Shown: positions 54,010-63,310 of the stretch, one piece after another
Layout: each line of letters starts with the position of its first letter
How positions within the stretch are numbered: position 1 is the stretch's first letter
NCBI RefSeq assembly: GCF_000222685.1
Contig: NZ_AFWJ01000223.1
Span: 1 to 64,000 of the forward strand
Origin: Vibrio nigripulchritudo ATCC 27043
Lineage (GTDB): Bacteria; Pseudomonadota; Gammaproteobacteria; Enterobacterales; Vibrionaceae
Length of the DNA: 64,000 nucleotides
Direction: 5' to 3'
The notes under the pieces: generated by a model
What the model was told of the DNA's origin: nothing
The model's input: the letters and a program-made list of their open reading frames with translations, nothing else
Database searches by the model: none
Position numbers and translations under genes: made by a program

Positions 54010-54918
54010 TTACACAATCGGTGAATCAGGCAGACTATTGGGTTTCAGTGTGCGCTTAGCTCGATGGAATACATCGCGGTAGGTAAAACGGCTACCCCCA
54101 CCAAGCCTTACTAAAACAAGACCCGCCGCGGCGAGTGCAAATTCCCGCTTAAAACCATTTAAGTTGGCGATAATGCCTTTGTCGACACTGATTTTGGTTA
54201 CCATAAACCACAGCATGACCGCGATTACCGCTATTCCGGCAGCCTTGATTTGCTGATCTCTGCCGAATATCAACACCACCCCGATGACAGCCAGAATGAT
54301 CTGCGGTGTCGCAAAGGTAGGGATTTTGGCGTAAGTGCCAAAAAAGCCGCCCACAATAAACGTCAAACCCAGGGAGAATCGCAATAGCAACCCGAGGGAT
54401 TCCCAGTCTGGTGTTGTGTGATTACCCAAGTTTCGTCGGTAATCAAAGCTCCTCGCTCCTGCTCCGAGGTTAAACAGCACGAACATCATGCCGGAAAGGC
54501 TGATATCACGGATTTGAACGAATATTGCGGGAGACGTATAGGTTTTCACGCCCACCGATGCTCCGGGCACCGTGTCCACCGGGAGAGAAAAGACAAACGT
54601 CCATAAAAGTAAGCCGTAAAAAAGGGCAAGCGGGCGAACCATAAAGCCAATAATCAGGGCAATGCCCGAAGCCAGCTCAAACGCTGAAAGTGAAGTTAGA
54701 AAGAACCAAGGCGTTAACACTCCGTTGCTGAATAAATAATCCTGAAACAGTTCATTAATGTATCCGGTTGTCCCCATATAATTGGCAACCATACCCGCCT
54801 GTTTTGATGAGGAAAGCAGAAGGCTGAGCTTAGACAGCCCGCCAATCACAAAGACGGTCCCCAACCCTAAACGAAGAAACAGCGCAGCTTGCGCAAAAAC
54901 TGAGTGTTTTTGTTCCAT
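54010..54918 (-). CDS. DoxX-family membrane protein
   Basis: 302 aa from MEQKHSVFAQAALFLRLG; 25 further upstream codons are open but lack a ribosome-binding site. Two DoxX-like halves are visible (FLRLGLGTVFVIGGLSKL and LLLRFSLGLTFIVGGFFG), each with about four membrane helices, suggesting a tandem duplication. DoxX proteins are inner-membrane, often associated with thiol or oxidative stress. Function here is not known. Confidence 0.8.
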   Translation of the reverse strand: MEQKHSVFAQAALFLRLGLGTVFVIGGLSKLSLLLSSSKQAGMVANYMGTTGYINELFQDYLFSNGVLTPWFFLTSLSAFELASGIALIIGFMVRPLALFYGLLLWTFVFSLPVDTVPGASVGVKTYTSPAIFVQIRDISLSGMMFVLFNLGAGARSFDYRRNLGNHTTPDWESLGLLLRFSLGLTFIVGGFFGTYAKIPTFATPQIILAVIGVVLIFGRDQQIKAAGIAVIAVMLWFMVTKISVDKGIIANLNGFKREFALAAAGLVLVRLGGGSRFTYRDVFHRAKRTLKPNSLPDSPIV

Positions 54919-55071
54919 ATTGATTCTCTTCTTTAATGAGTGAAAATTTTGCACTTCATTAGTAAGACGAATCAGCGAAAGTTTTGATTGCACTGAATTT
55001 GAAAAAAGCGATAGTCTTGTTGAACTCTTTACTCGTCACCGGCTTTAAGTGCTTATCCCATAGGAAGTTTT

Positions 55072-55791
55072 ATGAAATTCGATATGTACACCAAACATGC
55101 AAAAGAGTATGCCAAGGCTGTGGAAGACAATATCTACAATGCCAATTTCGAGCGTCCATCTACGCTGGCGTTGGTCGGCGATGTGACGGGTAAAGTCGTA
55201 TTGGATTTGGGATGTGGTTCCGGCGAATACGCAGACCATTTCTTAAAAGCTGGGGCAGCTAACGTCACTTGCGTGGATCTGTCTTCTGAGATGATCCAGC
55301 TTGTCCAGTCGCGGTTTGGTGAAAAGGTTCGTGCTTACGCTCAGGATCTATCGCTTGGTTTGCCCCAGGAAAAAGCGGCAAGTGCCGATGTGATTGTATG
55401 CCCGCTTATGGTTCATTATCTCAAGGACTTATCGGCGTTTTTTAAAGAGTGCGCCCGAGTACTCAAACCAACGGGTGTACTGGTGTTTTCTACCCATCAC
55501 CCTATGGTGGACTTTTCTGAGTCACCAAGTGGCGATTACTTCCAGTGCGAACTGATCGAAGAGGAATGGCATACCCTTAACCAGCCTGTTGAAGTCTCTT
55601 TCTATCGCCGTTCTTTAACCGAAAGCTTCGCCGCCATCACTCAAAGCGGTCTTGTGGTTTCCCAATTTACCGAAGGGCAGGTAACAGAAAAGGTGAAAGA
55701 GATGTCACCAGACCGATACCACCGATTAAAAACCAAACCCCAGTTTATGTTTATTCAGTGCCAACACAGGCAATCTTTAGTTCAATCATAA
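55072..55791 (+). CDS. Class I SAM-dependent methyltransferase
   Basis: 239 aa. Motif I VVLDLGCGSGEYADHFL (about 40-56) and the acidic end of strand 2 (CVDLSSEMI) bind SAM; DVIVCPLMVHYL is motif IV. It belongs to the Methyltransf_11/25-like group acting on small molecules. GGAAG lies 6 nt before the ATG. The GNAT gene follows 12 nt later. Confidence 0.87.
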   Translation: MKFDMYTKHAKEYAKAVEDNIYNANFERPSTLALVGDVTGKVVLDLGCGSGEYADHFLKAGAANVTCVDLSSEMIQLVQSRFGEKVRAYAQDLSLGLPQEKAASADVIVCPLMVHYLKDLSAFFKECARVLKPTGVLVFSTHHPMVDFSESPSGDYFQCELIEEEWHTLNQPVEVSFYRRSLTESFAAITQSGLVVSQFTEGQVTEKVKEMSPDRYHRLKTKPQFMFIQCQHRQSLVQS

Positions 55792-55803
55792 AAAGGAAAT
55801 TCT

Positions 55804-56310
55804 ATGATTCAAACGTCTCGTCTTTCTATGTCACCTATTACCGAATCAGATTGGGAGCTGTTTAGAGAGCTTCTCACTAGCCCTTCGGTGATCGCACTGT
55901 GTTTTGATGCACCAGAGGAAGACGATATCCGACGACAGTTTGAATCCCGATTGCCTGAGTGGACGCCTGAATCAGAAGCTTGGCTTTGTTTGGTACTTCG
56001 TGAAAAAGCGTCCGGAAAGTCTATTGGCGTGACCGGTTTCTTTATGGATAAAGGCATCGCAGAAGTAGGTTACTTGTTACTGCCGGACTTTCACGGAAAA
56101 CAATATGGCACTGAGTCTCTTAAAGCATTACTGAAATGGGCAGAAAGTGAGCACCAACTTACTCAGTTCAGAGCCATAGTATCTGAAGGAAACGTCGCCT
56201 CAGAACGCGTTCTTGAAAAAAATGGTTTTGAATTGAAAGAAACCGTTCCCGATGCCTATGAAATCGGCGGGAAAATGTATGCGGATCGAATATTTACGCT
56301 CTCACTCTAA
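55804..56310 (+). CDS. GNAT-family N-acetyltransferase (RimJ/RimL type)
   Basis: 168 aa. VGYLLLPDFHGKQYGTESLKALL is the acetyl-CoA-binding loop and EGNVASERVLEKNGFELKE the terminal motif. It is probably cotranscribed with the methyltransferase gene. Substrate unknown. I see no close similarity to the other GNAT genes in this window beyond the fold. Confidence 0.85.
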   Translation: MIQTSRLSMSPITESDWELFRELLTSPSVIALCFDAPEEDDIRRQFESRLPEWTPESEAWLCLVLREKASGKSIGVTGFFMDKGIAEVGYLLLPDFHGKQYGTESLKALLKWAESEHQLTQFRAIVSEGNVASERVLEKNGFELKETVPDAYEIGGKMYADRIFTLSL

Positions 56311-56539
56311 TTAGCTGATTATGAAGGTCATAAGTTTTATGATCTTCTTTCTACTTTCCATTTCTCACCTTTGATTCCGTCAATGCCACACCTGTTGCAT
56401 CTAACTTCTCCCTGCAACACCACATAGATTTCATTTTTCTTCTAACTCTTTATTTATTAATGGGCTGTTAGACCATCTTGTCCGGAACACTTTTTGATTA
56501 TTGAGTTTTGAATAAACCAATAAACAGAAAGGAAATCTT

Positions 56540-57319
56540 ATGTCTCTGAAAGGAAAAACAGTGCTTGTGACAGGTGCGGGGAGAGGAATTGGCAAAGGCA
56601 TCGCAACGGAATTTGCCAAACTCGGTTGCAACTTAGTGATCGCCGATATCAATGTCGACAACGCCCAAACGACGGCAAAAGAGCTGACTGGTTATGACGT
56701 TGAGACACTGGCTCTGCAAAGTGATATTTCAAAATGGGAAGATGTGCAAAGTATGGTATCGAAAGCCGTCGAACGCTTTGGAACGTTGGATATAGCGGTA
56801 AACAATGCAGGGGTACTCAGTATCAAGTCTGTTGAAGAATTAACTGAAGAAGACTGGGACTTTGTGAACAACGTGAATGCCAAAGGGGTGTTCTTGTGTT
56901 GCAAAGCCGAAATTGCCGCCATGAAAAAAGCGGGAAGCGGACGGATTATTAATGTCGCTTCTATTGCGGGAAAAGAAGGCTTCCCTGATTTGGCGCACTA
57001 TTGCGCATCGAAATTTGCAGTGGTCGGGTTTACCAATTCGCTGGCAAAAGAGATGCAACGTACAGGTATTACAGTGAATGCGATTTGTCCGGGTATTGTG
57101 CCTACCGCCATGTGGTACGGACCGGACGGGTTAGCTGAGCGTTGGAAACTGGAAGGTGAAACCATGGAAGAATCTTGGGCGCGCCATCAAGACATTCTGA
57201 TCCCTCAAGGTGTAGGTCAAACCCCGGAAGATATGGGCAAGCTTGCGGTGTATTTTGCTCAGGCAGAGCACGTAACGGGTCAGGCGGTGAATGTGGATGG
57301 TGGATTTACTTTCCACTGA
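56540..57319 (+). CDS. Short-chain dehydrogenase/reductase
   Basis: 259 aa classical SDR. The cofactor loop TGAGRGIGKG (about 11-20), NNAG (about 88), catalytic Ser in NVASIAG and the YCASK motif (about 154-158) are all intact, and GQAVNVDGGFTFH closes the protein. Acidic Asp in IADINVDN after strand 2 suggests NAD preference. It resembles acetoin/diol/sorbitol dehydrogenases, but the substrate is unproven. GAAAGGAAA precedes the ATG. Confidence 0.88.
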   Translation: MSLKGKTVLVTGAGRGIGKGIATEFAKLGCNLVIADINVDNAQTTAKELTGYDVETLALQSDISKWEDVQSMVSKAVERFGTLDIAVNNAGVLSIKSVEELTEEDWDFVNNVNAKGVFLCCKAEIAAMKKAGSGRIINVASIAGKEGFPDLAHYCASKFAVVGFTNSLAKEMQRTGITVNAICPGIVPTAMWYGPDGLAERWKLEGETMEESWARHQDILIPQGVGQTPEDMGKLAVYFAQAEHVTGQAVNVDGGFTFH

Positions 57320-57356
57320 TCATCTGTGTCTGCTCACAGGCTCGGGGGAGTATAGA

Positions 57357-57386
57357 GGTGTTGCCACAATTAGTTGTGGCAACACC
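57357..57386. terminator. Perfect 13-bp hairpin between SDR and nadV genes
   Basis: GGTGTTGCCACAA / TTGTGGCAACACC encloses a 4-nt loop. It lies between two convergent genes, about 20 nt from the nadV stop. There is no T-run, so termination efficiency is uncertain. Confidence 0.55.
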
Positions 57387-57407
57387 AAGTCACGTTATTA
57401 CAATCAA

Positions 57408-58781
57408 TCAGACGTAGGTTTGGATACGTTCGCGAATGTCCTGAAGTGTGTGGCGTTTTAGTACCTTACCGTCTTTGAACACAACCTGAAGTGCGTTTTC
57501 TCGACCGTTCAACTCATCTTCACGAACCGTTTCCCAGTTTGATGCCTCGATTACGGCTAGGCGACCTTTTCGAGACGCTTTGTTTGGGTCGGTCGCTGGG
57601 TCTTTGTAGACGTCGTGCCATTTACCATCAATACAAATGGCAGAGGCTTTCATGGCAAACTTCATGGTATCTCGGTTTACCTTCTGCAGCAGCTCTGCAC
57701 CCATACCAAATGCCAAGTTGTCTGCACTGATCTCTTTGGATTTCAGCTCCGACAGAATGCTTTCGATGGTGGTTTTGGAAATACCATCACCCTGAATAAC
57801 GCGCACGCAATCTGGCAGCATTCGGAAGCCTTTCGAATTTCTGCTCTCGCCAAATTTCGCCATCAATCGCTCGATGGTTTGCGCGACGATCTCAACAGGG
57901 TTCCCTGAATCTGGTCGAACAACCAAGGTTCCGCCACTTTGTTCTACCTTCTCTTTTAGTTCGTCGCCCCAGATATGGTCTATCGCATGGAACAGGTCAT
58001 AACTGTCGCTGACTACTGCCACCAGGCTTCCGGGTTTAGCGAATTGCTCAAGCATGTTTTGGTAGGCTAGCTTTTCGTTTTGCTGCCCCCATGCCGTTAT
58101 GGTGCTGTGCTCTGCCGCCGGGATAGAATAGCCCGCAATGTCTTCGTTGTAGTAACGTCTTGCGTAAACCAAAGCAGAGACGGTATCTGTGCCCATAAAG
58201 TTAAGAAGGTGTGCCAACCCACCAATGGAAGCTGCCTCATTGCTTGCGGCACCACGAGCGCCAAAGTCATGCAGTTTGAATGGCAAACCATCAAGGCTGT
58301 CGGCAGTCTCTCCCAGATAACGTCGGATGATGGATTTGATAGCAAAAGATTTACTGGCGACGGTGGTCGGGTACCAGACAGCCCTTAATAACGCGGTTTC
58401 AAGGTAGCTGGTTAGCCAGGCGCATTTTGGATCCGTATTCTGAACCTGCACCAACGGTGTACGGGCAGGCACGACACTGCCTTCGGGAAGCGCCTGAATT
58501 TCAACGGGCAGGTATCCTTTGTGCGTATCCAGAATGTATTGCCAGCCTTCTTCATTGAAGGGTTCACCGTGTGCGGTCAATACGGCTTTCGCTTCATCAA
58601 TGTCTTCCTGAGAAAGAGGTTTCGACAAATACTGGTCAAGAAACATCTGCAAACCGAAATAAACACCTTGTGGGTATTCACCACCGCGGGATTCTATATA
58701 ACTGGATACGAATTCTGTTTTTGGCGGATATTGAAGGTAATGGGAGGCTTTGTACGAATCGGTGTTCAAAATGATGTTCAT
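57408..58781 (-). CDS. nadV: Nicotinamide phosphoribosyltransferase NadV
   Basis: 457 aa. Begins MNIILNTDSYKASHYLQYPPKTEFVSSYIESRGG, as in NadV/NAMPT, with YPTTVASKSFAIKSIIRR, FGARGAASNEAASIGGLAHL and VVRPDSGNPVEIV carrying PRPP- and nicotinamide-site residues. It converts nicotinamide plus PRPP to NMN, a one-step NAD salvage. In vibrios it often neighbours a Nudix regulator; none is adjacent here. A copy of the MITE end sits in its leader 22 nt before the start codon. Confidence 0.92.
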   Translation of the reverse strand: MNIILNTDSYKASHYLQYPPKTEFVSSYIESRGGEYPQGVYFGLQMFLDQYLSKPLSQEDIDEAKAVLTAHGEPFNEEGWQYILDTHKGYLPVEIQALPEGSVVPARTPLVQVQNTDPKCAWLTSYLETALLRAVWYPTTVASKSFAIKSIIRRYLGETADSLDGLPFKLHDFGARGAASNEAASIGGLAHLLNFMGTDTVSALVYARRYYNEDIAGYSIPAAEHSTITAWGQQNEKLAYQNMLEQFAKPGSLVAVVSDSYDLFHAIDHIWGDELKEKVEQSGGTLVVRPDSGNPVEIVAQTIERLMAKFGESRNSKGFRMLPDCVRVIQGDGISKTTIESILSELKSKEISADNLAFGMGAELLQKVNRDTMKFAMKASAICIDGKWHDVYKDPATDPNKASRKGRLAVIEASNWETVREDELNGRENALQVVFKDGKVLKRHTLQDIRERIQTYV

Positions 58782-58802
58782 GAAACTATACCTGTCCAGT
58801 CT

Positions 58803-58818
58803 AGGTCAACAGACCCTA
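58803..58818. repeat. Solo 16-bp copy of the MITE element 1 terminus
   Basis: AGGTCAACAGACCCTA is identical to the outer 16 bases of the TIR at 53698/53965. No other part of the element is nearby. It lies in the nadV leader. Confidence 0.6.
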
Positions 58819-59874
58819 ACGGCTTAGAAACAAAAGTTAAACAAATAGGTTGAGCTCGATTATGTGTATCTCGGTTATGAATCGCAAGTCATGTTGAGAA
58901 GACTCTGAGCTGTGCCCGTTTTATTGCATTTCTATTGGGTTACATATTAAAGCCTTATAGCTTTCATGGGGAGTTCTCATTTTGTGAATTAACATAACCA
59001 CGAGCTATTAATGCTTAATGGTACAACTATTTTGAATCCAGCTGTAAACTTATCAGTAGTCGAAGATATTAAATCTGACATTAGTCAATAGCATGGCACC
59101 ATTAAACATATCTCTTAGTTATCACCGCCATAGTATCAAGATGTAATAGCGACGACACCTTGAATTTAAATGCAAATTATCAAGGTAGTTTAGGGAGATC
59201 AAAAACATTCGTACACGATATACCGTGATGATATACGATTTCATGTATTTTTTGCTATTGAGGAATTAACCTTTTAAGCAAACGAACAATTAAAAATAAA
59301 CCTCAAATAGTAGCTTGTAGGAAAAATACAACATGGCTCGTTCCGATATGCGAAAAAACGGTATTACAATTGGTTACTGCCTGTGATATAGAGTCTAATC
59401 TAATTCTGAATCAAAGGCGACTGAGAACAAAAACGATGAGATTGGTACTTATGTTGTCAAATAGAAAACAGTCGGTCCTACGTTTTAAGTGCTGTATTAA
59501 AAAGGGTAACCCATACCTCGCGTTAGATGGTGCTACGAAAATATAACGTTTCTTTAGATTTTTCATGGTGAGCATGCTAAAGCCACACGATTACGGAACA
59601 TTACGCCAGAAAGTGAAGTAGAGGAAAATGAATTGGAACAGCGATTACTGGGCTCGAGTCTTCTTTGGTTGAGCATACTCGCGCCCAGTTAAGAATGAAC
59701 ACAAAACTAGCAATGGACGTCAATTGAAACCCTTCGAGTTCTCAATTAGTTTTAGCATGTGCCAATCTTTTTAGTGTATTGTTAGTATTTTTTATTTGTT
59801 TACTAACGTTAAATTGTGTTCAATATTTCTATTAATTAAGTAATTAAATTTTTCATATGAAGTGAAATATAAAT
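58819..59874. other. Kilobase without an intact gene
   Basis: Between nadV and the AT-rich operon no open frame reaches 60 codons. Short fragments at about 59330-59700 in two plus-strand frames (for example an open stretch at about 59555-59692) look like decayed coding sequence, but I cannot assign a family. No tRNA, terminator or long repeat is evident. It marks the boundary between the normal-composition chromosome and the AT-rich island. Confidence 0.45.
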
Positions 59875-61044
59875 TTACAATTTAATTACTCCAGATGTTT
59901 CAACTAAAGCATTTATTAATTGATTGATACTATCATGTTCAGATGACTTTACATACATATCTACTAATTGTTGAACTGTAAACTCTTCGCCAGTGTTTAT
60001 GTAGGCAATTAATTCATCTAAAAATGGTATGAAGCTTGTACTTATTGTTATTACTCGACCTCTTGAGTATATTTCAGTTGTTTGACCCCATCGCCTGTAA
60101 ATTAGTGGGCAATTTGGGAATTTTTTAAAATTTGAATTATAACTAAACTTTAAATATTTAATTAAAGGTTCATTTGTTATATAGTTGTTGCTTTCTATTA
60201 TATTTAGATATCTAGAATATAAATTCCTAATGTTTACATTATCTTCAATGTTTCCCTTTTCGATATTTATTTTTTTAGAAAAATACGAAGAATCTTCAAA
60301 GTTGTATGATTCGAAATATTTCCTTAGAGACTCTCTATATAGAACTTCCTTGGAAGAAGGAAATATAGTTACACCAAATGTTATAGAGAAGTCCGTACTA
60401 TCAAATACATGGAAATCTCCGTTTTTGATAAAGATAAAATCACCTGGCTCAAGTATTATTTCCTTCGCAGTATTAAGGTATTTCTTATATTCAAAAGAAA
60501 TTAGTTCGCTGCCCGTAATTTTTCTATATTCATCTCTTTCCCAAACCCACACTCTTTTAGAATTAGGGCCGAGGTGGAAAAGTAAAGAATGGTCATTGTC
60601 GTCATGAATCCCAAAAGGAGTAAACCCATAGTTTCCAATAAAACAGTACGTATCTAATCCGATCAAAGGTGTGCCGAGATTTCTGACAAAACCATTAACC
60701 AGATTATTAGACAAAAATGAATGGATTTTAGAGTTCCATTTAGTTATACCATTGAAAGTTATGCAAAAATTTCCAAATCCAATACATTCTTTTATATCTT
60801 CTTCAAAGTTTTCAATTTCATAGAATTTATACTCTTTCAAAAGTCTTTGCAGTGAGTAATCTAATCTACCATCTATGTAAGCCCTTAAAACTGGAATCTC
60901 TTTTCTATGGGAAAATGATGTAAAGCAATTATGAATCTCATGCATAATGGTTTGAATATCAGATTCACTGAGAAGATTTGGAATATACTTAGATTTTGTT
61001 AGTAGCTCCGTATCATTCAAAATTATTTTATGGTGATTAGTCAT
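59875..61044 (-). CDS. JmjC/cupin-like Fe(II)/2-oxoglutarate oxygenase, C-terminal winged-helix-like domain
   Basis: 389 aa. The central region GNYGFTPFGIHDDNDHSLLFHLGPNSKRVWVWE followed by LEPGDFIFIKNGDFHVFDS matches the JmjC/Cupin_8 pattern. HxD is supplied by His about 147 and Asp about 149, and the distal His by about residue 213. The last 70 residues (RGRVITISTSFIPFLDEL onward) look like a winged-helix domain as in ribosomal oxygenases, or an RRE-like peptide-binding fold. It is very AT-rich. Its start overlaps the arginase-like gene by 4 nt. A paralogue lies at 62.2-63.3 kb. Substrate unknown. Confidence 0.7.
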   Translation of the reverse strand: MTNHHKIILNDTELLTKSKYIPNLLSESDIQTIMHEIHNCFTSFSHRKEIPVLRAYIDGRLDYSLQRLLKEYKFYEIENFEEDIKECIGFGNFCITFNGITKWNSKIHSFLSNNLVNGFVRNLGTPLIGLDTYCFIGNYGFTPFGIHDDNDHSLLFHLGPNSKRVWVWERDEYRKITGSELISFEYKKYLNTAKEIILEPGDFIFIKNGDFHVFDSTDFSITFGVTIFPSSKEVLYRESLRKYFESYNFEDSSYFSKKINIEKGNIEDNVNIRNLYSRYLNIIESNNYITNEPLIKYLKFSYNSNFKKFPNCPLIYRRWGQTTEIYSRGRVITISTSFIPFLDELIAYINTGEEFTVQQLVDMYVKSSEHDSINQLINALVETSGVIKL

Positions 61045-62178
61045 ATATTCCTCTCTAGTTTTTTACTATCAACTTTAGAAAGAATAAACTCTGTAACAAG
61101 TTCAGAGGCTACGTCCGCTGAAATGTTTCTAGAGCTTTCGCAAGAAGAAAGTTCTACAAAATCTATTCCTACAACTTTGAAATTGTTGTAAATAAACTTT
61201 AATACCTTAGATGTTTTAAGGTAACTTAAACCACCTACTACTGGTGATCCTGTGTGCATACTTAGCGTTGGATCTAGTACGTCTATATCAAAAGATATAT
61301 AACATGGAATATCTTTATCAATACTTTCAAGTAATTCACTTATTTCAAAACTTTCGACTTCTTCAGAGTTGAAGAAAGATATTTTTTTTGAAATTTCTAG
61401 AACATCATAATTTGTAACTGATTGATATTCTCTCAAACCTAGCTGAAGTATATGTTTCACATTATTTAATTTGGCAACAGAATGCATGAAATTTGAGTGA
61501 TTTATTTCTATATCATCTCCTGTACCATAAAAATCGGAGTGAGCATCAAAATGAATGACCTGAAGCTCTTTGTTGAATTCTGAGGCTGTTGTGATCAAAG
61601 GTAGAGATATAGAATGATCGCCACCAATAGAAATGATGGTTTTTTATTTCTAAATATGTCTGAAGTTAAATGATTTATTTTTTTGATATTGTCTCGTAAT
61701 TTTCAGATGGAGAGGAATGATTTATATCGCCTAAATCCTTAATCAATAGATTAGAGAAGTCATAGACTTTTCTTGTCTTGTAACATATTACATTTGATTC
61801 CTCTTTCAAAATACCTAACCTTTTTCTTATTAGATCAGGTCCGCCCTTACATGTTATATATTTTACAGGGCTAAAATCTATTGGTAATCCTAAGAAAAAT
61901 AATTCATTTATATTTGAATCATTACAATTTTTACTTATGTCATAAGTTGATTTAACTGTAATAGGTCTAGAAAGAAATTCACTCCCTTTTTCGATAAGAA
62001 CCCTGGATTCAATAAGTTCTTTTATAATTTTGTTATCTCTTATTGTATTACATATTTCGATCATATTCACTAATTCGTTGGAAGATTCAATTTTTATCCC
62101 AAACTCTTGGAGAGTTATAGAGCACCTATCCTCCACTATTTTTACTTTAGCATATGGGTTTATGATTAGTTTACTCAT
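61041..62178 (-). pseudogene. Arginase/agmatinase-fold ureohydrolase, reading frame broken at two A-tracts
   Basis: The first frame (62178-61675, 167 aa) gives a N-terminal 70-aa domain and the start of the arginase fold (FFLGLPIDFSP, DLGDINHSSP), then stops in a run of seven A (61678-61684). A middle stretch and the frame to 61041 continue after a second run of six A (61640-61645). One extra A at each yields KKINHLTSDIFRNKKTIISIGGDHS. The rest has HFDAHSD and SFDIDVLDP. All Mn-binding motifs (GGDHS, DAHSD, DIDVLDP) are intact, so the enzyme looks recently broken, misread in sequencing, or made by slippage. Confidence 0.72.
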
Positions 62179-63310
62179 AAATTTTTATTGCTCTTCCAGA
62201 TAACAATACTTTTAATATATCCACTATAGATTCTTTTTCTTTACATAGTTCTTCAAATAAATTAATTATAGAAAAAGGATAACCTCTGTTTATTATCTTA
62301 ATCATGTTTTCTACTTCTTTAGAATGGTTTACTGTAATGGATCTTCCTCTAAAATATATCTCTATCTTGTTTTTATCTATCTTGTTTAAATAAATCTTAA
62401 ATGGCTTACATAAAACTAGTTTACTATGATGTTCAATATTTTTACTCTGAATATCTAACATTCTTGGAGGATCTTGAAAGCAAAAGTTACTTTTTTTTGC
62501 CAAATCGAAGGATTTATAACTTTTTTTTATAAATTCATTTAGAACAATTCTTTTTTCTATATTTTTAGTCACCCATGACTCATTTGATATAGCCCATTTT
62601 AGCGCGTTAGCATTTCTTTTTTTTGTGTTATCATCAATAACAGCCACTGCTATGGCAACTGAAAATTCAGGCGTATATCCTATGTGGTATTTATTTGGAG
62701 GTAATATAAAAATATCATTACTATTTATACAAACAGAATCTGCATCTTTCAGTATTTTTTCAGGTTCGAAAAATGAGCGATTGGAACCAGTTAGCTTAAT
62801 GAAATTATCTTGTTTCCAAGTAAACATTTTCTTGCTACCAGGTCCCAAATGGAAGTGAATTACAGAACTATTCTTATCATCAATATGAACTCCAAATGGA
62901 GTCCAACCATAGTTTCCAATAAAAAGTGTTATCTCAAACTTAACATCATCTAGAATAACATTTTTATATATATCTTTTATCACTGTTGCTATTTTACAAG
63001 TGAGTTCATCGTTCCACTTTTCACACCTATTGAATACAACTCCATATTTATTTCCTTTAAAGATACTACTTCCCCATTCTTCTAAACTAGAGTATGAGTC
63101 GACTGAGCATGTTCTTATTTCATTATCAAATAAAGCAGTATTTCCTTCAGAATAAACTCTAATTTGTGCTGTATCCTTTCTTGAATCTGATTTTTTCTCT
63201 TCCTCGACAATAGAATCAATTACCTTTATTACATCATTAAAATTAATGTTAAGATGTAAATATGAATTAGAAATTTCATTTTCAAATAAATAATTAGCTA
63301 ACTTTTCCAT
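62171..63310 (-). CDS. Second JmjC/cupin-like oxygenase, paralogue of the 59.9-kb gene
   Basis: 379 aa. GNYGWTPFGVHIDDKNSSVIHFHLGPGSKKMFTWK provides HxD (His about 142, Asp about 144), and PPNKYHIGYTPEFSVAIAVAV the distal His (about 208). The arrangement is the same as in the neighbouring 389-aa protein but sequence identity is modest, so duplication is old. A C-terminal winged-helix-like segment (EIYFRGRSITVNHSKEVENMI onward) is also present. It overlaps the ureohydrolase frame by 8 nt and directly abuts the GNAT gene, implying one operon. Confidence 0.7.
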   Translation of the reverse strand: MEKLANYLFENEISNSYLHLNINFNDVIKVIDSIVEEEKKSDSRKDTAQIRVYSEGNTALFDNEIRTCSVDSYSSLEEWGSSIFKGNKYGVVFNRCEKWNDELTCKIATVIKDIYKNVILDDVKFEITLFIGNYGWTPFGVHIDDKNSSVIHFHLGPGSKKMFTWKQDNFIKLTGSNRSFFEPEKILKDADSVCINSNDIFILPPNKYHIGYTPEFSVAIAVAVIDDNTKKRNANALKWAISNESWVTKNIEKRIVLNEFIKKSYKSFDLAKKSNFCFQDPPRMLDIQSKNIEHHSKLVLCKPFKIYLNKIDKNKIEIYFRGRSITVNHSKEVENMIKIINRGYPFSIINLFEELCKEKESIVDILKVLLSGRAIKIYE

